A stretch of 64,000 bases of DNA from Thiogranum sp. (GTDB lineage Bacteria; Pseudomonadota; Gammaproteobacteria; DSM-19610). A program made the position numbers and the translations under genes. Every line of letters begins with the position of its first letter. Within the stretch, counting starts at the first letter, position 1. Below are positions 43,764 to 52,943 of the stretch, one piece after another. The notes below the pieces were generated by a model. It made no database searches. It saw nothing but the letters and a program-made list of their open reading frames with translations, and was not told where the DNA came from. The DNA lies in the NCBI GenBank assembly GCA_030148775.1, contig JASBST010000020.1:1-64000 (forward strand), given 5' to 3'.

Positions 43764-43837
43764 GCGGGTGTAGTTCAATGGTAGAACTGGAGCTTCCCAA
43801 GCTTCAAACGTGGGTTCGATTCCCATCACCCGCTCCA
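43764..43837 (+). tRNA. tRNA-Gly (CCC)
   Basis: 74 nt including an encoded CCA. The acceptor stem GCGGGTG pairs with CACCCGC; the anticodon loop TTCCCAA reads CCC; the T-arm GTGGGTTCGATTCCCAT is standard. It matches the usual gammaproteobacterial Gly-CCC isoacceptor closely. Confidence 0.95.
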
Positions 43838-43854
43838 ATTCACAGGGATGAAGC

Positions 43855-45942
43855 ATGAAAAAGCTATTGCGCATTCTTGCCTGGGTGATAGGCGTCGCGG
43901 TTCTGCTGCTGGTGATCGCGGCGGTGGTGGTCCCCCTGGTGGTGGACCCCAACGATTATAAAGATGAGCTCGCCCGGGCGGTGGAGAAGCACACCGGTCG
44001 CAAATTGACCATGGAGGGTGACCTGGAGCTGTCGGTGTTTCCGTGGCTGGCGGTGGAGATAGGGCCCACCCGTCTGGCCAACGCCCCCGGCTTTTCCGAT
44101 CGGCCGTTCGCCGCGGTGAAGCAGGTCAGTATCCGGCTTAAATTATTGCCCCTGCTGCGCCGCCAGGTGGAGATGGATACGGTGGTGCTCGACGGCCTGC
44201 GGCTGTCGCTGGAAACGCGGGCGGACGGCACCAACAACTGGGCCGATCTGACGGCCACGCAGGGTGCACAGACCGAGCCCGCCGCGCGCGAACCCGGCGG
44301 CGCGGGAGGCCCGGCGCTGGCCGGCCTGGCCATCGGCGGGGTGGCGATCAGCGACGCGGCAGTGGTCTATGACGACAAGCAGACCAACGCCCACTACAGT
44401 GTCGGCGGGCTGGACCTGCGGCTGGGCGCGATCGCGCCGGGCGCCACGGTCCCGGTGAGCGCTTCGATGCAGCTGGATGTGGCCGAACCCGCAGTGAAAG
44501 GACCGCTGAAACTGACCGGACAAGTGACCCTGTCCGATAACAGTGAACGCCTGACGCTGGCCGGTGTGCAGCTCGACACCGATCTCAAGGGGGACGGACT
44601 GCCCGGCGGCGCGTTGGATGCTCAGGTCAATTTTGATGCCGTGTTCGATTTGCAGAACGGCACCCTGGAGGCGCCGGAGCTGGTGGCACAACTGCCGGAC
44701 TTGAAGCTGCGCGCGGCCATCTCCGCTAAACAGCTGTTCACCCAGCCGGCGATAAACGCCGACCTTCGCGCCGAGCCGTTCTCGCCGCACAAACTGCTGC
44801 AAGGGCTGGGCGTCGCGCTGCCCCCGTCGGCCGACGCCACGGTGCTGGACCAGGCCGACGCCAGTCTGAAGCTGGCGGCCGGCGCCGATAGCGTGCAGAT
44901 TAGCGACCTGCGGGTGAAACTGGACGATTCCAACCTCAGCGGCAGCCTCGGCGTGAGCCGCTTCGCCAAACCGGTGGTACGCTTCAAACTGAAACTCGAC
45001 GCGATCGATGCCGATCGTTACCTGCCGCCGCCCGCCGAAGAGCCGGCGGCGCCGGTCACACCGACCGCTGCCGCCGCCGCCGGCGCCGAGTTGTTTCCGG
45101 TGGAGACACTGCGCAACCTCGACGTCGACGGCACGCTGTCCGTCGAACGCCTGAAGATTTCGCGCCTGACCAGCCGTGACATTGTGCTCAAACTCAACGG
45201 CAAAGGCGGGCAGCTGCGGCTGCATCCGGCGCAGGCGAAACTGTACGGCGGCCGCTACGAGGGCAACCTGGGGCTGGATGTTCGCGGCGCGCAACCGAAG
45301 ATCTCGCTCGACGAAAAACTTATCGACGTCCACATGGGCCCGCTGTTGAAAGACTATCAGGGCGAAGACACCCTCACTGGGAAGACCCGGGCGCACATTG
45401 CACTCACCACCAGCGGACAGACCACCGAGGCGTTGAAGAAGCATCTCAACGGCAACCTCGACTTCGGCTTCACCGACGGCGCGGTCAAGGGCTTCAACCT
45501 GGCCGCGTTGATACGGCGCGCCGCGGCGCAGATCAAGGGCCAACCGGCGCCCGCCGAAGACGGGCCCAACCAGACTGATTTCTCCGAGATGACCGGCACC
45601 GCGACCATCGCCGACGGCGTGATCAGCAATCGCGATCTGCTCGCCAAGAGCCCGTTGCTGCGGGTGCAGGGCGAGGGGAAGGCCGACCTCATCGGCGAGA
45701 CCCTGGATTATCTGCTGACCGCGAAAGTGGTCGGCAGCCTGGAAGGTCAGGGCGGCAAAGGTCTCGACGAGGTCAAGGGCATTGCCATCCCCGTTGGCAT
45801 CAGCGGCAGTTTCGCCAAACCGAAGTTTCAGGTGCGCCTGGATAAAGTGCTGAAAGAGACCGCCGGTAAAGAGATCAAGCAGAAACTCGAAAAGAAACTG
45901 GAGAAAAAATTCGGTGACCAGTTCAAGGGGCTGTTCCAGTAG
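43855..45942 (+). CDS. asmA: AsmA-family protein
   Basis: A 695-aa protein with one N-terminal transmembrane helix (residues 5-28) and a long beta-rich region with the AsmA N-domain (VVDPNDYKDELARAVEKHTGRKLTMEGDLELSVFPWLAVEIGPTRLANAPG) and AsmA_2 C-domain (TLTGKTRAHIALTTSG, LNGNLDFGFTDGAVKGFNLA). AsmA-like proteins are seen as bridge-like phospholipid carriers to the outer membrane. It ends in a Lys/Glu-rich helix. The next gene's start overlaps its end by 29 nt. Confidence 0.92.
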   Translation: MKKLLRILAWVIGVAVLLLVIAAVVVPLVVDPNDYKDELARAVEKHTGRKLTMEGDLELSVFPWLAVEIGPTRLANAPGFSDRPFAAVKQVSIRLKLLPLLRRQVEMDTVVLDGLRLSLETRADGTNNWADLTATQGAQTEPAAREPGGAGGPALAGLAIGGVAISDAAVVYDDKQTNAHYSVGGLDLRLGAIAPGATVPVSASMQLDVAEPAVKGPLKLTGQVTLSDNSERLTLAGVQLDTDLKGDGLPGGALDAQVNFDAVFDLQNGTLEAPELVAQLPDLKLRAAISAKQLFTQPAINADLRAEPFSPHKLLQGLGVALPPSADATVLDQADASLKLAAGADSVQISDLRVKLDDSNLSGSLGVSRFAKPVVRFKLKLDAIDADRYLPPPAEEPAAPVTPTAAAAAGAELFPVETLRNLDVDGTLSVERLKISRLTSRDIVLKLNGKGGQLRLHPAQAKLYGGRYEGNLGLDVRGAQPKISLDEKLIDVHMGPLLKDYQGEDTLTGKTRAHIALTTSGQTTEALKKHLNGNLDFGFTDGAVKGFNLAALIRRAAAQIKGQPAPAEDGPNQTDFSEMTGTATIADGVISNRDLLAKSPLLRVQGEGKADLIGETLDYLLTAKVVGSLEGQGGKGLDEVKGIAIPVGISGSFAKPKFQVRLDKVLKETAGKEIKQKLEKKLEKKFGDQFKGLFQ

Positions 45943-46576
45943 CGTCGTGCCCCTTGCCCTGGTGATGCTCGGCCTGTGCGCACCTCTGCGGGCCGCGCAG
46001 ATCGGCATGGCCAACGCCGAACGGGAGGGTCAACGCTATCGCGTGCATGTCGAGGCGCGTCTGGCGGCGCCGTTGGACGCTGTGCGCGCACTGCTGACCG
46101 ACTATCCCCATCTGGGGCGTGTCAACCCCAGCATCAAGTCAAGCGTAGTGCTGCCCTCGGCGACCCCCGGGATTGAGCGTGTGCGCCTCGTGAGCGAAGT
46201 GTGCGTGTGGATCTATTGCAAGCGGTTGCATCAGGTACAGGATATGCGACAGAGCGGCGCCGGGGTGCTTGAGGCCACCGTGCTGCCCGATGTCAGCGAT
46301 TTCCGCTATGGGTACGCGCGCATCGCGCTGCGCTCCGTGCCGGGCGGGACGTCGTTCAGCATGCGCGGTGAACTGGAGCCGGACTTCTGGATCCCGCCAT
46401 TTATCGGCCCGTGGCTGATTAAACGCAAACTACTGGAGGAAGCGCGGGTGACCGTCGAGCAGCTGGAACGGTTGGCATCAGGTCGTGAGCGCCCTGATCA
46501 AGTAGGCACAGGCGAAATGTCGCTAACCGGCAGCGCCCAGCCGCTGCCCACTTCCTGCCGGAGTGGCTTGTGTTGA
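45914..46576 (+). CDS. SRPBCC (START/polyketide-cyclase-like) protein with signal peptide
   Basis: About 210-220 aa. A hydrophobic leader (VVPLALVMLGLCAPLRA) is followed by an SRPBCC fold (YRVHVEARLAAPLDAVRALLTDYPHLGRVNPSIKSS), likely binding a lipid or hydrophobic ligand in the periplasm. GTG 45914 or GTG 45947 could start it; the later one gives a cleaner signal peptide but lies 4 nt after the asmA stop with no good ribosome site. Coupled to asmA and to the following dehydrogenase (6-nt overlap). Confidence 0.75.
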   Translation: MTSSRGCSSSVVPLALVMLGLCAPLRAAQIGMANAEREGQRYRVHVEARLAAPLDAVRALLTDYPHLGRVNPSIKSSVVLPSATPGIERVRLVSEVCVWIYCKRLHQVQDMRQSGAGVLEATVLPDVSDFRYGYARIALRSVPGGTSFSMRGELEPDFWIPPFIGPWLIKRKLLEEARVTVEQLERLASGRERPDQVGTGEMSLTGSAQPLPTSCRSGLC

Positions 46577-47847
46577 ATGTGCAGGACGCGCGGATCGGCG
46601 TCGTCGGTCTGGGCTATGTGGGTCTGCCATTGGCGGTGGCCTTCGGCCGCCACTTGCCGACAGTGGGTTTCGATCTGGATGCGCGACGTGTCGAGCAATT
46701 GGTGGCGGGCTACGACAGCACGCGGGAAGTCGACGCTGATGAACTGGCCTCGGCCGCGCAGTTGCGGTTAACGGCGCAGGCCGCGGCGCTGTCGGCATGC
46801 AATGTTTTTGTTCTTGCCGTACCGACGCCCGTCGACCGTCACAAACGGCCTGATCTGACGGCGCTGCGGGCGGCTTGCGTGCTGGCCGGTGAGCGCTTGC
46901 AGGCGGGCGGCGTGGTGATTATCGAGTCCACAGTCTATCCGGGTGCCACCGAGGAGGTCTGTGTACCGCTGCTGGAGCAACACGCCGGCCTGAGACTGAA
47001 CCAGGATTTTTTTGTCGGCTACAGTCCGGAGCGCATCAATCCGGGCGACCCTGAACACCGGTTGGAGACTATCGTGAAAGTCACCGCCGGCTCGACACCG
47101 GCGGCGGCCGATTTTGTCGACGCGTTGTACCGCCTGGTTACCCGGGCCGGTACGCACAAAGCCGGCAGTATCCGGGTGGCCGAAGCGGCCAAGGTGATCG
47201 AGAACACCCAGCGCGATCTGAATATCGCCCTGGTCAACGAGCTTGCGCTGATCTGCAACCGGCTTGAGATCGACACCATGGAAGTGCTGGAGGCGGCCGC
47301 CACCAAGTGGAACTTTCTGCCCTTCCGGCCCGGCCTGGTGGGCGGTCACTGTGTGGGCGTCGATCCCTATTACCTGACCTATAAGGCACAAGAGCTCGGC
47401 CACCACCCGGAAGTCATTCTCGCCGGGCGCCGTATCAATGATACGATGGGGCGCTACATCGCCACGCAGGTCTGCCGGCTGATGAGCCGCGCGCACCTGC
47501 CCTTGTGCGATGCGCGAGTCCTGGTGCTCGGGCTCGCGTTCAAGGAAAACTGCCCCGATCTGCGCAATAGCGCGGTGGTGGATCTGATCCGCGCCTTGCA
47601 GGAGTGGGGTGTCGCGGTGGACGTCTATGACCCATGGGTCGATCCGCACGAGGCGCAGCGCGAATACGCCATCCGGCCGGTGAGCGAGCCCGCGGCAGCT
47701 TGTTACGACGCGACCGTGGTGGCCGTCGCGCACGCGGAGTTTGTGCAGCTTGGCGCGACGGGTATCCGCGCCTTAGGCAAAGCCGGCGGCGTGCTTTATG
47801 ACGTCAAGCACATCCTGCCGCGCAGTGCCGTCGACGGGCGTCTTTGA
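46570..47847 (+). CDS. Nucleotide-sugar 6-dehydrogenase (TviB/WbpO-like)
   Basis: A 425-aa UDP-sugar dehydrogenase: N-terminal NAD domain ([18 protein letters not shown]), central [21 protein letters not shown], and catalytic Cys in [34 protein letters not shown] marks the C-domain. Closest to UDP-GalNAc/GlcNAc dehydrogenases such as TviB. With the epimerase downstream it would make a UDP-hexuronic acid for a surface polysaccharide. GTG 46570 overlaps the previous gene. Confidence 0.9.
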   Translation: MLNVQDARIGVVGLGYVGLPLAVAFGRHLPTVGFDLDARRVEQLVAGYDSTREVDADELASAAQLRLTAQAAALSACNVFVLAVPTPVDRHKRPDLTALRAACVLAGERLQAGGVVIIESTVYPGATEEVCVPLLEQHAGLRLNQDFFVGYSPERINPGDPEHRLETIVKVTAGSTPAAADFVDALYRLVTRAGTHKAGSIRVAEAAKVIENTQRDLNIALVNELALICNRLEIDTMEVLEAAATKWNFLPFRPGLVGGHCVGVDPYYLTYKAQELGHHPEVILAGRRINDTMGRYIATQVCRLMSRAHLPLCDARVLVLGLAFKENCPDLRNSAVVDLIRALQEWGVAVDVYDPWVDPHEAQREYAIRPVSEPAAACYDATVVAVAHAEFVQLGATGIRALGKAGGVLYDVKHILPRSAVDGRL

Positions 47848-47873
47848 TAATTGACTATTACTCGGGAAGCGAT

Positions 47874-48881
47874 ATGAAAGTTCTGATCACTGGCGCCGCG
47901 GGATTCATCGGCAGCGCACTGGCTTTGCGTCTGCTGGAGCGCGGCGATAGCGTCATCGGCATCGACAATCTCAACGACTATTACGATCCCTCGCTGAAGC
48001 AAGCACGGCTGGCGCGCACCATGGCGTATGAAGCGTTCACCGATATCCGCATCGACCTGGAAGACCGCGAAGGAATGGCCGAGCTGTTCTCCACCCACCG
48101 TCCGCAACTGGTGGTGAACCTGGCCGCCCAGGCCGGTGTGCGTTATTCGCTGGAAAACCCCAACGCCTATGTCGACACCAATCTGGTGGGGTTCATGCAT
48201 ATTCTGGAAGGCTGCCGGCACAACGGTGTCGAACACCTGGTGTATGCCTCCAGCAGCTCGGTGTACGGTTCGAACACTAAAATGCCGTTTTCGGTGCACG
48301 ACAACGTCGACCATCCGGTCAGCATCTACGCGGCCACCAAGAAAGCCAACGAACTGATGGCGCATACCTACAGCCACCTGTACCGGCTGCCGGTCACCGG
48401 GTTGCGTTTCTTTACCGTCTACGGGCCCTGGGGTCGGCCGGACATGGCGCTGTTCAAATTCACCCGCCAGATGCTTGCGGGCGAGCCCATTGATGTTTTC
48501 AACTACGGCAAACACCGGCGCGATTTCACCTATATCGACGATATCGTCGAAGGCGTGATCCGTACACTGGATCGCATACCCCAGCCCAACCCCAACTGGT
48601 CGGGGGACGATCCCGATCCGGCCAGCAGCACCGCGCCCTATGCCCTGTACAACATTGGCAACAATCAGCCGGTCGAGCTGATGCGCTATATCGAGGTGCT
48701 GGAGGACTGTCTGGGCAAAAAGGCGGAAAAAAACATGCTGCCGCTGCAACCCGGCGATGTGCCCGATACCTACGCCGACGTCGAGGACCTGGTGCGGGAT
48801 GTCGGCTATAAGCCGGACATGCCGGTGGAGCAGGGGGTGGCGAACTTTGTCGCCTGGTACCGGGATTACTACGGCGTTTGA
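47874..48881 (+). CDS. UDP-glucuronate 4-epimerase-like NAD-dependent epimerase
   Basis: SDR-family epimerase, 335 aa. [19 protein letters not shown] binds NAD, the catalytic Tyr-Lys pair lies in [11 protein letters not shown], with [14 protein letters not shown] upstream; [15 protein letters not shown] is characteristic. Length and motifs fit the UDP-glucuronate 4-epimerase group. ATG 47874 ([10 protein letters not shown]) is preferred to an upstream in-frame ATG. It follows the dehydrogenase by 26 nt. Confidence 0.9.
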   Translation: MKVLITGAAGFIGSALALRLLERGDSVIGIDNLNDYYDPSLKQARLARTMAYEAFTDIRIDLEDREGMAELFSTHRPQLVVNLAAQAGVRYSLENPNAYVDTNLVGFMHILEGCRHNGVEHLVYASSSSVYGSNTKMPFSVHDNVDHPVSIYAATKKANELMAHTYSHLYRLPVTGLRFFTVYGPWGRPDMALFKFTRQMLAGEPIDVFNYGKHRRDFTYIDDIVEGVIRTLDRIPQPNPNWSGDDPDPASSTAPYALYNIGNNQPVELMRYIEVLEDCLGKKAEKNMLPLQPGDVPDTYADVEDLVRDVGYKPDMPVEQGVANFVAWYRDYYGV

Positions 48882-48895
48882 GCCCGGCCGAACGG

Positions 48896-50008
48896 ATGAC
48901 GCCGGATAGTTTTTCGCGACGGGTCCTGGACTGGTTCGACCGGCACGGCCGCAAGCACCTGCCCTGGCAGCTGCAGGTGTCGCCCTATCGCGTCTGGGTC
49001 TCGGAAATCATGCTGCAGCAGACCCAGGTGCAGACCGTCATTCCCTACTATGAGCGCTTCATGCAGCGCTTTCCCGACCTGCGGGCGCTGGCCGACGCAC
49101 CCCTGGACGACGTGCTGCACCATTGGTCCGGTCTGGGCTATTACGCCCGCGCGCGCAATCTGCACCGCGCCGCCGGCATTGTGCGCGACCAGTTCAACGG
49201 CGAGTTCCCGCGTGATTTCGACGCCGTGACCCGGCTGCCGGGCATCGGCCGCTCGACGGCCGGCGCCATCCTGTCGCTGGCTTGCCGGCAGCGTTTCGCC
49301 ATCCTGGACGGTAACGTCAAGCGTGTGCTGGCACGCTTTTATGCCGTCGACGGCTGGCCGGGCAAGAGCGCGGTGCTGAAGCAGCTGTGGGATCTGTCCG
49401 AAACCCTGACCCCCCATGAGCGGGTGGCCGAGTTCAATCAGGCCATGATGGATCTGGGCGCCACGGTCTGCACGCGCGCCCGGCCGGCGTGCGCTGATTG
49501 TCCGCTGCGCGACGATTGCCGCGCCCACGCCACCGGCCTGCAGTCGCGCTATCCACAGCCGAAGCCGCGCGCGCCGTTGCCGCAGCGCCAAACCCACATG
49601 CTGCTGCTGGTGAGCGAACAAACCGCCTACCTCGAACGCCGGCCGGCGCAGGGCATCTGGGGGGGGTTGTGGAGCTTCCCCGAATTCGACAGCCGCGAGG
49701 CGTTGCTGGCCTTGTGCGACGCGCGCGCGCTGGACAGCGCCGGACTCGAAACCCAGGCGCCGCTGGGCCACACCTTCAGTCATTTCCATCTGACCATCAC
49801 ACCCCACCGGTTGAGGGTGAAAAACCCCGTGTTTTCAGTGATGGAAGGCACCGGTCGGTGGTATACACTGGGGCGTGCCGAGGCCGTGGGCCTGGCCGCA
49901 CCGGTACAGCGCCTGCTCGGGCGCCTGCAACCCAAGACAAACGAGGACAGACAGCATGGCGCGAATGGTGAACTGCGTGAAACTGGGCCAAGAAGCCGAA
50001 GGGCTTGA
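48896..50008 (+). CDS. mutY: A/G-specific adenine glycosylase MutY
   Basis: Removes adenine mispaired with 8-oxoguanine. About 370 aa: catalytic Glu in [12 protein letters not shown], helix-hairpin-helix [16 protein letters not shown] with the following catalytic Asp in [10 protein letters not shown], iron-sulfur loop C-x6-C-x2-C-x5-C ([17 protein letters not shown]), and a C-terminal MutT-like domain. A TTG at 48878 overlapping the epimerase stop is an alternative start. The 3' end overlaps yggX by 53 nt. Confidence 0.94.
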   Translation: MTPDSFSRRVLDWFDRHGRKHLPWQLQVSPYRVWVSEIMLQQTQVQTVIPYYERFMQRFPDLRALADAPLDDVLHHWSGLGYYARARNLHRAAGIVRDQFNGEFPRDFDAVTRLPGIGRSTAGAILSLACRQRFAILDGNVKRVLARFYAVDGWPGKSAVLKQLWDLSETLTPHERVAEFNQAMMDLGATVCTRARPACADCPLRDDCRAHATGLQSRYPQPKPRAPLPQRQTHMLLLVSEQTAYLERRPAQGIWGGLWSFPEFDSREALLALCDARALDSAGLETQAPLGHTFSHFHLTITPHRLRVKNPVFSVMEGTGRWYTLGRAEAVGLAAPVQRLLGRLQPKTNEDRQHGANGELRETGPRSRRA

Positions 50009-50228
50009 GCGTCAGACTTACCCGGGCGAGTTGGGCAAGCGGATTTTCGATTCGGTATCGAAGGAAGCCTGGCAGCAGTGGATGAAACAGCAGACCATGC
50101 TGATCAACGAATACCGCCTGTCGCCCATGGACCCCAAGGCGCGCCAGTTCCTCGAAGAGCAGATGGAAAAATTCTTTTTCGGCGAAGGCGCCGAAACCCC
50201 GGCCGGTTACGTGCCGCCGGCAAAATAA
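49956..50228 (+). CDS. yggX: Oxidative-damage protection protein YggX
   Basis: A 90-aa Fe(II)-trafficking/oxidative-stress protein. [21 protein letters not shown] with the single Cys, [29 protein letters not shown] and the C-terminal EQMEKFFFG are diagnostic. The mutY-yggX order is common in gammaproteobacteria; here the two overlap. Confidence 0.95.
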   Translation: MARMVNCVKLGQEAEGLERQTYPGELGKRIFDSVSKEAWQQWMKQQTMLINEYRLSPMDPKARQFLEEQMEKFFFGEGAETPAGYVPPAK

Positions 50229-50280
50229 ACCGGCACCGTTCCGTAAGCACCCGTTTTTGCGCAAAAAACCGCCCACGCGC

Positions 50281-50309
50281 TTGACTGCGCCCGAGACTCC
50301 CGGTTTAAT
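50281..50309 (+). promoter_or_regulatory. Promoter of tRNA-Phe
   Basis: TTGACT (-35, 50281-50286), a 17-nt spacer and TTTAAT (-10, 50304-50309), followed by a GC-rich discriminator, lie just before the tRNA gene; the discriminator suggests stringent control. Confidence 0.65.
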
Positions 50310-50326
50310 ACGCGCTCTTTCCCGAA

Positions 50327-50402
50327 GGCCAGGTAGCTCAGTTGGTAGAGCAGGGGACTGAAAATCCCCGTGTCGGCAGTTCGATTCTGTCCCTGGCCAC
50401 CA
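50327..50402 (+). tRNA. tRNA-Phe (GAA)
   Basis: 76 nt with encoded CCA. GGCCAGG/CCTGGCC acceptor stem, anticodon loop CTGAAAA (GAA), T-arm GCAGTTCGATTCTGT. Its 3' half is the probable insertion site of the island that follows. Confidence 0.95.
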
Positions 50403-50470
50403 CATAATCAATAAGTTAGAAGAACACCTCTAGCAATCCCCGTGTCATGCAGTACACTTTCGGAACAGCG

Positions 50471-50486
50471 CCGGAATAACTTCCGG
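50471..50486. promoter_or_regulatory. Hairpin upstream of the integrase
   Basis: CCGGAA-TAAC-TTCCGG is a perfect 6-bp inverted repeat located 27-42 nt before the integrase ATG. It may be an operator or part of the att/arm region. Confidence 0.3.
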
Positions 50487-50512
50487 TACAGCTGTGCCAA
50501 AAGGAGCTGCCC

Positions 50513-51553
50513 ATGGCAACTATCACAAGGACGCCATCCAAAACCTGGAAGGCCATCGTGCGTAAGTCAGGTTGGCCTGCGGCGATTAAAACTTTCCGAA
50601 CGAAGCGGGACGCGCAAGACTGGGCGCGGCGCACGGAAGATGAAATGGTACGCGGCTGTTACATCATGCGCGCCGACGCCGACCGCCTGCTGGTCAACAA
50701 AGCCATGGAGCGCTATCTGAAAGAAGTCTCCGCGCAAAAGAAGCCGAGCACCCACTCTGCCGAACAACAAAAGGCCAAGGCGGTAAAAGCGGCATTGGGT
50801 AAATACAGTCTGGCCGCTGTGACTCCGGACATCGTAGCCGACTACCGTGACCAACGCCTGGCCAAAGGCAAATCCGCCAGCACCGTACGCCTGGAACTAT
50901 CTTTGCTCTCCCATATGTTCACCATCGCCATCCGTGAATGGCGTGTGGGACTGACTTACAACCCGGTAAGCACCATACGCAAACCAACGCCCACCAAAGG
51001 CCGCAACCGACGACTGAGTAAGGAAGAGGAAGGCCGCCTGTTTGCCGCCTTGGATCGATATTCCAACCCGATGTTGGGCTGGGTGGCACGCATTGCCTTG
51101 CATACCGCCATGCGCGCAGGTGAAATCAAGTCTCTTACCCGTGAACAAGTGAACTTGAGCAAGCGGGTTGTTTACCTGAGTGATACCAAGAACGGCAGCG
51201 AGCGTACCGTACCCTTAAGTAAAGAAGCCGCCGACGTCTTTGCCGAGGCCCTGGAGCATCCCATCCGTCCCATGGATACCGACTTGGTTTTCTGGGGAGA
51301 GCCTGGCCGCGACGGGAAGCGGCGTGCCTATGAATTTCGCCCTGCGTGGCATCGCACCGTACGGGAGGCGGGCATTGATAATTTTCGTTTTCATGACTTA
51401 AGGCACGAAGCCGTGTCACGGCTAGTGGAAGCAGGCTTGGGCGACCAGGAAGTGGCTGCTATCTCCGGTCACAAATCCATGCAGATGTTGCGTAGGTATA
51501 CGCATTTACGGGCGGAGGATTTGGTGGCGAGGTTAGATGCCCTGAGAGCCTGA
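50513..51553 (+). CDS. int: Tyrosine-recombinase integrase of the island
   Basis: A 346-aa phage-type integrase. The catalytic residues are visible: Arg in HTAMRAGEIKSL, His-x-x-Arg in HDLRHEAVSRL, His in ISGHKS and Tyr in MLRRYTHLRAED. The N-terminal part holds an Arm/SAM-like domain (TFRTKRDAQDWARRTEDEM). AAGGAG lies 7 nt before ATG 50513. Its place 110 nt from tRNA-Phe marks it as the enzyme for insertion at that tRNA. Confidence 0.93.
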   Translation: MATITRTPSKTWKAIVRKSGWPAAIKTFRTKRDAQDWARRTEDEMVRGCYIMRADADRLLVNKAMERYLKEVSAQKKPSTHSAEQQKAKAVKAALGKYSLAAVTPDIVADYRDQRLAKGKSASTVRLELSLLSHMFTIAIREWRVGLTYNPVSTIRKPTPTKGRNRRLSKEEEGRLFAALDRYSNPMLGWVARIALHTAMRAGEIKSLTREQVNLSKRVVYLSDTKNGSERTVPLSKEAADVFAEALEHPIRPMDTDLVFWGEPGRDGKRRAYEFRPAWHRTVREAGIDNFRFHDLRHEAVSRLVEAGLGDQEVAAISGHKSMQMLRRYTHLRAEDLVARLDALRA

Positions 51554-51756
51554 ACTAATAATTCTAGATAGTTAGGTGACAAGTATTGCTTCGAAAATCG
51601 TGGTAGAGAGAGGACTGCGATCTACAGAATACATTTTTCAGGCATTCGATTTCGCGCAAAAACTCTCTAAGCACCAAAGGAAGGTTTTCGCTGGTTAGGC
51701 GAGCGCGTATTGGTTACAACGGGTCCCTAAGAGGCGAGACAAGGAGACAGTTGACC

Positions 51757-52008
51757 ATGCAAGAACCAATCACTGAACAGAGTAATATCCTGGAGGCGCA
51801 AATCAGACAACGCTACGGCGTGTTGTTATCACAAGCCCAATTGGCGGAACTGCTGGGACGTACCACTGGAGGGCTACGCTATAGCCTGGGGCACCCCAGT
51901 GACCAGCAAACGCGGGCATTGAGAACTTGTGGACGACGAATCGGTAGGCGGGTTTACTATCCGGCGACGGAGGTTGCACAAATTATCGCTGGAGCCTTAG
52001 GTCGTTGA
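51757..52008 (+). CDS. Small HTH protein, possibly excisionase/AlpA-like
   Basis: An 83-aa protein: LLSQAQLAELLGRTTGGLRYSL looks like a helix-turn-helix, and RIGRRVYYPATEVAQIIAG like the wing and C-terminus of an AlpA/excisionase-type domain. AAGGAG precedes; TTG 51751 is an alternative start. The 200-nt stretch before it (51554-51756) shows no gene. The 3' end overlaps the converging HTH gene. Confidence 0.55.
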   Translation: MQEPITEQSNILEAQIRQRYGVLLSQAQLAELLGRTTGGLRYSLGHPSDQQTRALRTCGRRIGRRVYYPATEVAQIIAGALGR

Positions 52009-52260
52009 TGGGGCATTGTTACCAGGATTTTGTGGCACCAGTTCCACGCCCATGAAGAATAGTCGATAGATGGGAATACCCAGACCTTGAGCAATCTTCT
52101 CCAGGTTATCGATTCCGACACTGACCTCGCCACGCTCCACGCGGCCGATATAGCTGCGGCATAATCCGGTCTCCAATGCCAGATACTCCTGGCTCCAGCC
52201 TTTCAGAGACCGGTACCCAGCAATTTGTCTTCCCAGCTTGTATCGGTATGTCGGTTCCAT
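51997..52260 (-). CDS. XRE-family HTH regulator
   Basis: An 87-aa protein with a Cro/C1-type HTH (RQIAGYRSLKGWSQEYLALETGLCRSYIGRVERGEVSVGIDNLEKIAQGL, residues about 10-60). It is divergent from the other HTH gene, and the perfect inverted repeat 52263-52302 lies between them, immediately upstream of this ATG. It probably represses its own promoter. Confidence 0.85.
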   Translation of the reverse strand: MEPTYRYKLGRQIAGYRSLKGWSQEYLALETGLCRSYIGRVERGEVSVGIDNLEKIAQGLGIPIYRLFFMGVELVPQNPGNNAPSTT

Positions 52261-52262
52261 TT

Positions 52263-52302
52263 TACGAGCTATAGCGCGTTGTATTACGCACTATAGCTCG
52301 TA
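52263..52302. promoter_or_regulatory. Operator candidate between two XRE regulators
   Basis: TACGAGCTATAG (52263-52274) and CTATAGCTCGTA (52291-52302) are perfect inverted copies separated by 16 nt. GAGCTATAG itself contains the sub-palindrome CTATAG. The site starts 3 nt from the minus-strand ATG, so bound regulator would block that start. Confidence 0.65.
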
Positions 52303-52335
52303 GACTGCGGTTATTCAAGTAATGACGGCTAAGTC

Positions 52336-52563
52336 ATGGATATCAAAGCGCAATTCGGTTTGGTACTGCGTCAGCGCCGAACCAGCAGGGAATTGACACA
52401 GCAGGCCTTGGCGGATGCTAGTGGTCTGTCTCTTCGTTATATCCAGGAGCTGGAAGCAGGGGACAAGCAACCCACACTGGGGACAGCCTTTGATATTGCT
52501 CTGGGTTTGGATATGACGCCGCAACAACTTGTCGCGGCTGTTTGGAAGACGGTGGAAGGTTAG
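52336..52563 (+). CDS. XRE-family HTH regulator
   Basis: A 75-aa Cro/C1-type HTH protein (FGLVLRQRRTSRELTQQALADASGLSLRYIQELEAGDKQPTLGTAFDIALGLDM). It resembles small repressor or antitoxin-like controllers often found next to restriction or phage genes. Divergent from the 87-aa regulator. Confidence 0.85.
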   Translation: MDIKAQFGLVLRQRRTSRELTQQALADASGLSLRYIQELEAGDKQPTLGTAFDIALGLDMTPQQLVAAVWKTVEG

Positions 52564-52568
52564 GGTGT

Positions 52569-52943
52569 TTATCCCGGTAGCTTGGCCGGTCGTCCCGCTT
52601 TAAGTTCACCACTTTTCCCGGTAGGCCGTAGCCAAGGTCCTTGCAGATGGGGTAACCATTGCTCTTCCTTCTGCAGCGCAAACACCAGGGCACGCATAGT
52701 CAACCAATGTCGATAACGGGTGCTAGCTGAATATTCTTCTGTTCGTGTGGCCAAATACCAACGCAGATATTTCACCCGCCACTGGTAAGGCCCTGCGTGC
52801 CACCGTTTCCAGATCAGCTCTGCGATATGCTTGGCTCTTTTCAAATGTGCGTTGACAGAGCCACGACGCGAACCCGGCAGGGATCTCACTAACAGTGAAT
52901 GCGCTTGGCGCGAAGCCTCCCGTTGATTGGCAGGGCTGGCCAC
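52569..52943 (-). CDS. Uncharacterised basic protein coupled to the second integrase
   Basis: A 124-aa basic protein (HLKRAKHIAELIWKRWHAGPYQWRVKYLRWYLATRTEEYSASTRYRHWLTMRAL) with no known domain. The ATG overlaps the stop of the integrase gene upstream by one base, so the two are one unit. The helical, Arg/Trp-rich sequence suggests DNA binding or a helper of recombination; this is inference. Confidence 0.6.
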   Translation of the reverse strand: MASPANQREASRQAHSLLVRSLPGSRRGSVNAHLKRAKHIAELIWKRWHAGPYQWRVKYLRWYLATRTEEYSASTRYRHWLTMRALVFALQKEEQWLPHLQGPWLRPTGKSGELKAGRPAKLPG

